Shown here: positions 1 through 9,062 of the stretch, one piece after another
Layout of the letters: every line of letters starts with the position of its first letter
Numbering within the stretch: position 1 is the stretch's first letter
NCBI GenBank assembly: GCA_035079385.1
Contig: JAVHKY010000023.1
Span: forward strand, 2,294,001 to 2,358,000
Direction of reading: 5' to 3'
DNA length: 64,000 bases
Source of the DNA: Aspidiotus rigidus
Lineage: Eukaryota > Arthropoda > Insecta > Hemiptera > Diaspididae
Made by a program: the position numbers and the translations under genes
Notes under the pieces: generated by a model
Database searches by the model: none
The model's input: only the letters and a program-made list of their open reading frames with translations
What the model was told of the DNA's origin: nothing

Positions 1-1100
1 ACAATTCTGACGATTTCTTCGATACGCCGTGTAGAATTTTGTCTTGCACCAGAATTAATCGTACTAGCTTTTGCCCCTCCTTTCTCGAGGATCGTCTGAG
101 ACAAGCTCGGAAAGTTAGCGCCTAGAAGTTAATCGAGAACGAAATGCGGAGAAACACTGTCGTTCAAGTTGCGCTTGGCACTGAGTGATTTTAAGGCGCT
201 AACTTATAATACGTGCGTCTTCCGATTCAAATTTAGAAGTATTACAAAATTGTCACCCGAACTGAATGGCGATTATAAGATTATACGTTTTTACAGTCTT
301 ACGAATTAAACTAAGCATTAATCCCCTTTCCTACGCAGTAGAGAACTAAGAATAGGATCACAAAGACATGTGTGCTGTGACGATAGACGCAAAGAGACTC
401 ATAATCGTGTAAACTTTAGTCCGCGTGTATTGCAAGGATGTAGATTATTTGTTCCATTTTGAAATTTCTTAGTAATCATTTCGTTTTTTTTTTTTCATTT
501 TCTATCCCAGGTACGTACCTAAATATCTATTCTAGTTAGGTAAAATTCTTAAAAGGAATCGATTTCGTTTTCTCGTGTAGCCATCAGGAATGTACTGGCC
601 GAATTTCGAAATTAAATACAGGGAAAATTTTGAAACTATCCGTAATTTGTATGTCTAATGAACGTACACACTGTTTCACGCAAGAAAACAACTTCGTTTT
701 AAAGAATAAATATCTTCTTGTGAAATTGAAAAGGTCATTGTCAACTGAAAATAAACCTCTTTCTAACTTCGGAAAGACACGTGACTTCTGAATTTGAGGG
801 TTGTATAGGAATTCGCTCGGTGTAATAATTTACTTTTACTCTCCATCCTTTGACCAGTATTGAAAAATAATTTTTTTATCAAAAAGAAAGAAACGTAGAC
901 TGTATGTACTATCTCCGTTTTATTTATTTAGAATTTCTGAAGAGGGACACTGTTCGTAGCATGATCATTTTGTGCAAATAATAACTAATGTTATCGTTCG
1001 ACGACCTACATAATATTTAAGAAAAGTATCTATTTTTTGGGGGAGAAATCGCTATACCTAATGCATCGGTTTTCAGCGTACTATTTACCGCTTGTAATAC
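1..1100. other. unassigned non-repetitive sequence
   Basis: No open frame above about 60 codons, no recognisable domain and no internal repeat. It is less AT-biased than the neighbouring satellites and may be intron or intergenic sequence of a gene lying to the left of the window. Confidence 0.3.
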
Positions 1101-1261
1101 GTGAGGAAATCAAAAGTCGTCAAACAGCGGCATAAAACGAAAAATTTGAGGGATGAACCCCGATTTAGAACTCAAATATGAATTGCACCAATTCCTTATA
1201 GATTTTTCGTCTGAGTTCGCCAGTTGTTTTGAGACCACAATATGATGGGACGAATTTAGGT

Positions 1262-1662
1262 TCGTGATTGGGTTGTCGACAACCCACAAATTAAGATCCA
1301 AAACAAAATTCGTGATCAGGTTTTTAAAAATTGACAGATTAAGACCCAATAACGAACTCGTGATTGGGTTCTCAAAAATCCACAGATTGACACCCAAACA
1401 CGAGGTCGTGACTGAGTTTTCAAAAATCCACACGTTGAGATCCAAAAACGCAAATTTGTGATGGGGTTTTTGAAAATCCATAAGTTTAATATCCAAAAAC
1501 AAGTTCGTGATTGGGTTCTCGAAAATCCACAAGTTGAGATACAATAACGAATTCTTGATTGGGTTTCGAAAAATCCACCAAAAACAAGGTCGTGACTGAG
1601 TTTTCAAAAATCCACGAGTTGAGATCCAAAAACAAATTCGTGATTGGGTTTTCAAAAATAGA
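1262..1662. repeat. 48-bp minisatellite, left array (about 8 units)
   Basis: Degenerate tandem units of 48-49 bp, each containing a variant of GTGATTGGGTT, AAAATCCACA and AGATCCAAAAAC. Because 48 is a multiple of three, the array stays open in several frames on both strands and yields artefactual 16-residue repeat proteins. The same unit resumes at about 5095 in the same orientation, so the two arrays look like one array split by the AT-rich element between them. Confidence 0.85.
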
Positions 1663-1744
1663 CGGATTAAAACCCAAAAAAATTTTCTGGCATAGCCAAA
1701 TAAATGAAAATCATGTTCCATGTCTTTTATATTTTATCAGTCAT

Positions 1745-2729
1745 CTTTTTTTTTTTTTTTTTTTTTTTTATTTTATTTTTACGAGCACTAGAGCTGCACG
1801 AGGGCTAATGGCTCGGCGTTACAAAAGTTATGAATATTATAAATAACACATAAGAAAGGGAGGTTTTAAGGAAGTTGGTAGAGTAACGAAAAGTGAGGAA
1901 GGATAAGAGAATGGAATATAATGTCGAGTGTAACTGCTTCAGGTAATGGTGTGTAAAAGTTTACAATGTGTGTATGTAGAAGGTTGTAGAGGTATAGTCG
2001 ATGTATGTGTTCAGATGTGAGCGTAAAAGTCAGTTTGTCTTAGGTAATGTAGGGTATTCGAAATGATGTCCTGGTTGTTTTTGAGTGCTTGGGTGAGTGA
2101 AGAGGGGGTATCCTAAGAAGAGCGAAGGGGTAAAAGTCTGGGGCATTAAAAAAAGTGTTCCACTGTTAATTTGTCTTTTTGACAGTGGGGACATGAGGGA
2201 GGGGTTAGGATGTAGGGACTGATGAGGTGGGTGTGAGTAATTTTTGTGTGACCAATTCTGAGACGAGAGAGAATTACTTCTTCTCTTCTTGTGTTTTGAA
2301 TGGAGGATACCCAAGGAACCGGGGTTTTTTTGATACTGAGAAGTTTATTATTTGTTTGATTTTCCCAAAGAGTGTTCCATGATTGTGTGATGAGAGAACG
2401 ATAGTAAATTTTGTAATCTAGGGTTGGTAGGGGTGAATTATCAGTTATTTGACTGAGGGAGGTAGCTTGTTTAGCGGCTTGATCAACTGCGTCGTGGTCG
2501 GGGAAATTGGTGTGTCCAGGAATCCATATGAAGATAATTTGAGTGTTGATTGTTTCCAAAGTGTGTAGTGTGAGGAAGATGCGTTGGATTATAGGGTTAG
2601 AGTTGTATGCGTCTGTAAGGGAGTGGAGTGAAGAAAGTGAGTCAGTGAGAATAATGAATTTACCGTTTGGGGGTAGTTGAGAGAGGTGGGAAAGGCAGGA
2701 AAAAATGGCCATCAGTTCGGCTGTAGAAT
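1745..2729 (-). mobile_element. I-like LINE, 3' fragment (RNase H and zinc knuckle)
   Basis: Reverse-strand reading gives the end of an RNase H domain ([20 protein letters not shown], then [14 protein letters not shown]) followed by a CPHC...H zinc motif. It is nearly identical to the plus-strand copy at 40.24-42.15 kb. The copy is cut at its 5' end just upstream of the RNase H glutamate (TAELMAIF) and ends in a T-run on the plus strand (its poly(A)) at about 1747. A TCA to TAA change ends the frame right after VEHFF, where the other copy continues. It lacks the reverse transcriptase, so it is dead on arrival. It sits inside the AT-rich element, and the uninterrupted target is visible at 28,919-28,940. 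Confidence 0.85.
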
Positions 2730-3089
2730 TGAAATATTTCATTCTAGGCTTCTACTAGGTCAAGTGTTCGTGAGATATTATTCGTTTACCCCTTTACCTA
2801 TCTTGGCGTCGTATAAGTCTTGTATGAGAAATATTTTGAGGTAATTGTGTGTGTTCTATATTTTGAGGTATCAACTTTCGTGGGGCGAACGAGCGATCTC
2901 GCTGTTGTATTGGAATGGTATGAGAAAATTCAAGTCTTCTATGAGAAATATGAGGTAGCGCGAACTCGCTCCGCTCGTTCGCCCCCTGTCTCGCTGTTGT
3001 ATTGGAATGGTACGAGACAATTCAAGTCTAGGGGACTTGGAAAAATTTCGACTATCCAGCCATATATGATAGGAAGAGGGACTTGGAAA

Positions 3090-3833
3090 ATTTTCTAATT
3101 ATTAATTATTTAATTATTTAATTATTTAATTATTTAATTATTTAATTATTTAATTATTTAATTATTTAATTATTTAATTATTTAATTATTTAATTATTCA
3201 ATTATTTAATTATTCAATTATTTAATTATTTAATTATTCAATTATTTAATTATTTAATCATTTAATTATTTAATTATTAATTAATTAATTAATTATTTAT
3301 TATTATTACGCGGGGTGAACTCGCGAATTTCTGAATCACCCACAGGGTAGAGATTTTCTAATTGTTAATTATATTAATTATTTAATTATTTATTCATTTA
3401 ATTATTAATTATATTAATTATTTAATCATTTATTTATTTAATTATTTAATTATTAATTAATTATTTATTTATTATTATTACGCGGGGTGTACTCGCGAAT
3501 TTCTGAATCACCCACGGGGTAGAGATTTTCTAATTATTAATTATATTAATTATTTAATTAATTATTTATTTATTTAATTATTGAATTATTAATTAATTAA
3601 TTAATTAATTAATTAATTAATTAATTAATTAATATTTATTTATTTATTTATTTATTTATTATTTATTTTATTTTATAGTGGTGACACCACTTTTGAAATT
3701 ACATAATAATTATAAAGATAATAGTAGGCCTAATAGTAATGAGTAAAAATAATAATAATACTAATAATAATGATAATCTTGATTATAATAATAATGCCAG
3801 TAATAGTAATAGTGATAATAATATTAGGGAAAA

Positions 3834-3910
<77 letters not shown>

Positions 3911-3990
3911 ATAAAAAAAAATAAATAAAAATAAAAAATAAAAAAAGATAAATAAATAAATAAACAAATAAAAATAATAATAAGATTTAG
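3090..3990. repeat. AATTATTT runs and (TA)n microsatellite
   Basis: Long low-complexity arrays of AATTATTT/TTAATTA octamers, then TTAATTAA runs at 3590-3640 and about 33 TA dinucleotides at 3841-3905. Two interspersed CGCGGGGTG...CACCCAC(A/G)GGGT blocks (3301 and 3481) belong to the AT-rich element. Confidence 0.9.
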
Positions 3991-4790
3991 TTGCCAACTG
4001 CTCCCTCATCCCCCTCATGATATTGAGGACTGCTAACAGAGTAACGACGCTACCCAGTCCCACTGCACACAATATCCACTGCTCTGGCTACTTTTTCAGC
4101 GAAAGCTTTCCTCTTATCAAAAAAAATATCAATTGTATCATCTATTGTGACTATTTGGTTGTAAAGACGCAGCGCACGATTGATGGGCGTAAGATTGAAG
4201 TGATTTGTGCGGCAGTGTGTGATGTAAAATAGGTTTTGACTTCTGCTGCGCCTAACTGGAGCATAGAGACTAATCTGACTCAATAGGAATGGGGATTCTG
4301 TTTTTGACATTAGTAGGTCCCTAATAAATAGAATCAGTGACACTTCCCTCCGCACCTCTAGAGTGGTGAGTTCATATCCCAAAACTAATTCCCCGTATGG
4401 CACGTCAAGGTCGTAATGCTGAAAGTCTTTGAAATACAGGTACCTTAAAAATCTTTTTTGAATTCGCTCGATAGCTTTTAGTTGGCCTTTGGCTGTTAGT
4501 CCCCATATTATACCCGCGAAGTCAAGATGTGCCCTCACCAGAGTGAAATATAATACTTTTAATGTAGACGTGTTGTTGAATATTTTGGAGTGTCTCATTA
4601 TTAACCCTAGATTTCGTTTGGCATTGTTTACTGAGTTGTTCAATTGCTTATTAAAGACAAGATTATGTTCAACTTGTATGCCCAGGTCCCTAACGTAATC
4701 AACATGCTGAAGTACCTCCCCCTTAATTTTATAATTTGTGTCAATGAAATTCGTTTTTTTTTTGGTTATTCTGATGAAGGCACATTTATT
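3985..4790 (-). mobile_element. CR1/jockey-group LINE, reverse transcriptase C-terminal fragment
   Basis: Open minus-strand frame (about 260 codons, stop at 4050) with the thumb/C-terminal pattern of CR1- and Rex-type LINE reverse transcriptases: YVRDLGIQVEHNLVFNKQ, then LYFTLVRAHLDFAGIIWG and IERIQKRFLRYLYFKDF. The catalytic palm motifs and the endonuclease are absent, so the copy is 5'-truncated. The 5' junction lies where the AT-rich element resumes, near 4790. The 3' side runs into T-rich and TA-rich sequence. The open frame suggests a fairly recent insertion. Assignment within the CR1/jockey group is by pattern only. Confidence 0.7.
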
Positions 4791-5094
4791 TATTATCATT
4801 ACGCGGGGTGTACTCGCGAATTTCTGAATCACCCACGGGGTAGAGATTTTCTAATTATTAATTATATTAATTATTTAATTATTTATTTATTTATTTAATT
4901 ATTTAATTATTTAATATTAATTAATTAATATAATTATTTATTATCATTACGCGGGGTGTACTCGCGAATTTCTGAATTACCCACGGGGTAGAGATTTCTC
5001 TTGACGGGGGGGGGGGAGGGGGGTGTACTCGCGAGTTTCAAAATCGGGGTCCGGCGAGAGAAAAGATATGGAACATGTCAAAACGGGGTCTTGG

Positions 5095-5315
5095 TTGGGT
5101 TGTATTAGAAATCCACAAATTAAGATCCAAAAACAAATTAGTGATTTGGTTCTCGAAAATCGACAGATTGAGACCCAAAAACGAGTTTGTGATTGGGTTT
5201 TCAAAAATCGACATATTTAGACCCAAAAACGAATTCGTGATTGGGTTGTCGAAAATCCACAAATTGAGATCCAAAAATGAGTTCGTGATTGGGTTGTCGA
5301 CAATCCACAGCTGGT
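5095..5315. repeat. 48-bp minisatellite, right array (about 4-5 units)
   Basis: Same 48-bp unit and orientation as the array at 1262-1662. It begins directly after the right end of the AT-rich element, as expected if that element landed inside the array. Confidence 0.85.
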
Positions 5316-5329
5316 TAGCTAGCTAATGA

Positions 5330-6150
5330 AATCACATTAGCCCCGAACTTAGCCGTTAGCCATTCAAATTAGAATTGCTAACAACTAATATTTTCTCTTC
5401 CCCCTACCTCACCCCTCCAAATTGGAGTGAACCCCTCTCCTACTTTCAACCGTTCTCAGCCGTCAACCATTCTATTTTTGCCCAAAATTAGCTAGCTGTA
5501 GTAGACAAGTGTATTTTCGAAGATCACAAGATAGATGATAGCTCGTCAATTTTCCTACGTTCAATATAACTCATGTTTTACCACTATGAAAAGGGCTCTA
5601 TGAGGCACTTTTTGATCTTACTAGTGAATGAAGAAAAGAATCTCTATTTTGGTATTTGGCTATACGCCAGAACATTTTTGGGGGGATGTGTAAGAGGTCT
5701 TGACGTTGAGGGGGTGGCAACAGGAGCGTTGCCCTGACTTGCCTTATCATGTATGAAGGAGAGCAGAAACGGGACCACAAAGTTTATGAAGAAAAATAGG
5801 GAGGCAGAAATAGCGAACCGAACCTTTTAACATCATAAATAGAAAAAAATAATGTTCGTTACCGGTATGTCATGAAATTTATAATCTTGCTTTACTATGT
5901 GCTTTGGTGGTGATCCGGGTGTCATGGACCCCTCAGATTTTTCTGAACGCACAATTCTACGGACTTATTAAAAATTGGATCGGTTAATTGCCCGTTTGTT
6001 GACTTTTATAGGTAGTGATAAGCCATTCAATGCGACTCTGCACATGGGATTTGGGACTTCAAAAATCAATACATGTTTTTATTTGTTCATAAGCGCGTAT
6101 AAAACAAGAATAAGCACTTGGTGTCGTTTTCTTCCCTCGCTTCAATTTTT
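5330..6150. other. 5' flank of the secreted-protein gene
   Basis: No domain, repeat or long frame seen. It probably includes the promoter and 5' UTR of the gene starting at 6160. I cannot place a TATA box or initiator with confidence. Confidence 0.3.
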
Positions 6151-6159
6151 GCTTTCAAA

Positions 6160-7763
6160 ATGAAAAATTCAACACCGGCATCATTGTGGACAATCTTTGG
6201 TGTAGCAATGTCATTTATTCTACCCTCATTGACACTTGATTCCAACTTTACCGAAGAAGATAGATTCATTCAACGCTATGGCAGTAAGTATCTAATATTT
6301 TAATTCAGTCAGCCCATATTGGCCTACTTATTCATTTCAAATAGGGAACCTGTTTTAGGGTGGTTATTCGGGAAAATGTAGTCTAGTAATATTTGGAACA
6401 GTATTATTTGCTGTTGCATTGATTATCATGAATAAGTTGTTGTTCTAATGAAAACCCAGTACTTACCGATTATTTGCTGCTCGGTAGAGTTCTATATTTT
6501 TGTTTAATTGAATGTACTCATGAATGTGATTCAAATTTCCTCCATATTGGCGTTGATATAACAGTTGGCGACAAAAATGGGATTAGATTTGTGTTACAGT
6601 TGTTTATTGTTTATTGTATTCGCGAATGGACCTTCCGCAAGGAGCGCTAGAGGTGTTGCACTAGAAGATGATCACATGAAAATTTACATAAGAGCGTATG
6701 TTATTTCAACTCGCTGTATCTCTCTTAATACTGAAAAAAAAGTACCACTTGTAATGACCTTTTCTGTCTCTCTTGACTAGTAGAATAATATGAAACTCAT
6801 GAAAATAAAAATTTCACCAATTATCTGAAATATCACCTTTTGGTGCAGCTTCCACACATGGCCGCTATAGTGAATGTAGAGGGCGACTCTTTCGGGTCCA
6901 CTCGCGAATATATTTTGTGTTTTATAATTACTTCTTTGTGTACATATAATTATATCATTGTATCGCCTATTGAAAGTGAATAAAGCTACCTATATTCCTA
7001 TCTGAAGTAATACACTTATGTTGCCTATATGCTGCAAAAAGCTACTCGGTGTTTTTGAAATAGTGTCGCTGTGAAACGCCTATCACAACTAAGAGAAATT
7101 TCAACCAGTTAGGTGTATAACGGACAAGAACGTGGAAAAATTCTCGTATTCAATTTTCAATGATAGTCTTAATATTATTGAAAGCAAATTCGTCGCATAA
7201 AGCAGGTTCCCTATATTCCTTGTTCAAAGTCCTTTAACATACATAGTTTCATTATTAATTGTTCCCCGAATGTCCTTCCTTTCACACATAATTTGTAAGT
7301 CTAAATTTTGTCACTTATAATTCCTTTCAAATGCATTGTCGAATTAATGTTTGCAGATAGACCTCCACTTCTGCGTCGCTGGCATCCTTTGCGAGAAGTG
7401 TTCTTCTCGGTAGAATTACGTGAGAATAAAATGAATCTTCTGTGCGAAACGTGCCACCGATTGGCGGGAAAAGGGTCGTTGGACACGGAACACCTTGAAC
7501 GTGCGATGTACGTGAGAGAGCTAGTATTTAGAAACACTACATACAATCGGTTTCACGTGGAAATGCTTTGGTACATGGAATACGAAAAACATAAGACTAA
7601 AGCCGAAGAAATGCATTACTATAATCTCATGGAGGGTCTCGGTGCAGGCTGTGTTTATTATCTTATTCCCGGCAAGGAGTTGAGAACATTCTATCTCGAT
7701 CAACATGTTTGTGGTATTCCATATAATTTACTGAATAAGAATAAAATCGATAAAACCTACTGA
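6160..7763 (+). CDS. predicted small secreted protein, two coding exons, family unknown
   Basis: Proposed exons are 6160-6283 and 7357-7763. The donor is a strong GTAAGT, the acceptor is TTTGCAG, the phases match (1/1), and the joined length of 531 nt gives 176 aa plus stop. Residues 1 to about 25 form a signal peptide: a short polar start, then LWTIFGVAMSFILPSL. The mature part has four cysteines in the second exon (the pair LLCETC, GAGC and HVC), many aromatics and a charged KHKTKAEEMHYYN stretch. I do not recognise the family, and no transmembrane segment follows the signal. The intron carries a TIR element (6342-7240) that contains another ATG plus signal-peptide-like frame from 6577. That frame could act as an alternative first exon (donor after 6695, acceptor before 7361) but is the weaker model. 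The last 75 bp of the coding exon are duplicated just after the stop. Coding status rests on frame, signal and splice agreement, not homology. Confidence 0.6.
6342..7240. mobile_element. TIR element of the CAGGGAACCTG family, intronic copy
   Basis: Begins ATAGGGAACCTGTTTTA, followed by the GGTTATTCGGGAAAATG-type inner end seen in other copies. It closes with AGGTTCCCTATATTCC and a TTGTTCAAAGTCCTTTAA tail like the CCTCGTTTAACTTCGTTAA outer end elsewhere. The interior is diverged and does not match the 45-bp arrays of other copies. Confidence 0.55.
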
Positions 7764-7840
7764 TGACATTCTATTTCGAGCTAAGTACATGTTTGTGATG
7801 TCCCATATAATCTACTGAATAATAAGAAAATCCATAAACC
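7686..7840. repeat. tandem duplication of a coding 3' end
   Basis: About 75 bp ending the secreted-protein ORF (7686-7759) recurs at 7766-7840 with roughly a dozen differences and small indels. Shared segments include ACATTCTAT, ACATGTTTGTG, CCATATAAT and TACTGAATAA. The second unit lies after the stop codon and has lost the frame. Confidence 0.8.
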
Positions 7841-7844
7841 CGAA

Positions 7845-9060
7845 TTAAGTAATTCCTGTCTGATTCTTTCCAAACTCAATTTCTCCGGATCGATGATTTT
7901 TGTAAGAATTTGAATTGCATGGATAATGAACTCAGCTATTTTTGATGTACCATTTATTTCAGCAGAAAATTCATCTTACCTGGGTTGATATTATCAAAAA
8001 TTTTCAACACTTGTCCTTTTCCTCGCTTACTGTTTTCAATTCGAGCGTTCAAAACCTCCTCAGCATCTCTCTGTCTCTATTTTTTCTCAACTTTTTCTGG
8101 AAATCAACATACCTTGATAACAGCATCAGCCAAGTTGTACTCGTATAACATGTCATGTCATAATTTCGGAAGCACGCGTAAGAAAAGTACCAGATAAAAT
8201 TTATCAGTTGAGTAGAATTCATTGATAATTTTATCACGTCGAAACTCTTCATAGGAGAGATGACCAAGAATACGTTTTCTCCCCCAAGTATATCCGGCCA
8301 GACAACACAGAGGATGTGCTAATATCGATCAAAATAGATATTTTTCATCTCTTTAGAAATTTGAACTTTGAAATAGAGGCTACGTATCCTAAATATGAAC
8401 TTCCACTGATAGAAAATGGGAGGTCCGGGGGTCACAATTTTCATTGAAGTGAATATACAAATGATAGTATTTATACACTTACTGCGGATTAATACCCCTG
8501 AATCCGCCATAATCCTCGAATAAGATGTGAAAAAAGGAGGACTTTATGTTTGGGAGAGATGACTGACCCGGAGGAAGGCCGGTTGTCGAGGTTACTCACT
8601 CCATTCTCAAGCAAACGAGAACATCGTAGAAGAATCAGTCACTCCAACAAACACCTCACAACTCTTTCCTTTCACACAAACCAAAACCACCATAACACTC
8701 ATTAGAGAAACTTACAACCCTCCGATCTCACTCTTCATCATTCGCTTATAATGGTTTCACCCCTCAACAAAATTCACTCCATCATAAATATGGATGGACT
8801 TCGCGTGAACAAGAAGTTCTTATGTATAGAGTTGGGAATCTACTATATTATTGAGGTAGATATCAGAAACTTTTTTGAAGACAGTACAAAATGAAACTTG
8901 CTAGGACTGTACAGAAATTCGAAAAATGCTGTGCAAAAATTGAATTTTCAATAGGTGACACAGAATACATATATCTCAAGTCGTTACGTCACTACGTACC
9001 ATCCGGCAGGAAACTTTTCAGGGGGCAACCCGTTATCTCTTTTGTTGGGGGGCGTCCTCC
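7845..9060. other. unassigned; 3' flank of the secreted-protein gene
   Basis: Non-repetitive, with no domain seen in any frame. The segment 8540-8760 is slightly richer in GC and CpG but has no recognisable content. Confidence 0.3.
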
Positions 9061-9062
9061 AT

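Larger units (their letters stand above)
1677..5083 (+). mobile_element. AT-rich inverted-repeat element, copy 1 (with two nested LINEs)
   Basis: One of three copies in the window (others near 28.85-30.38 kb and, inverted, 36.59-37.30 kb). All start with TTTTCTGGCATAGCC and carry CATGTTCCATGTCTTTT about 30 bp inside the left end, with its inverse AAAGA(C/T)ATGGAACATG at the right end. The interior holds a conserved block (CTTCTACTAGGTCAAGTG onward), the CGCGGGGTGTACTCGCGAAT block, long AATTATTT runs and a (TA)n run at 3841-3905. There is no coding capacity of its own, so it is probably non-autonomous. Copy 1 is swollen by an I-like LINE and a CR1-like LINE. The superfamily is not recognised. 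Confidence 0.7.

Noticed and set aside
1110..1721. 203-codon minus-strand frame with a 16-residue repeat
   Set aside because: Explained by the 48-bp minisatellite period. No start context, splice sites or known domain.
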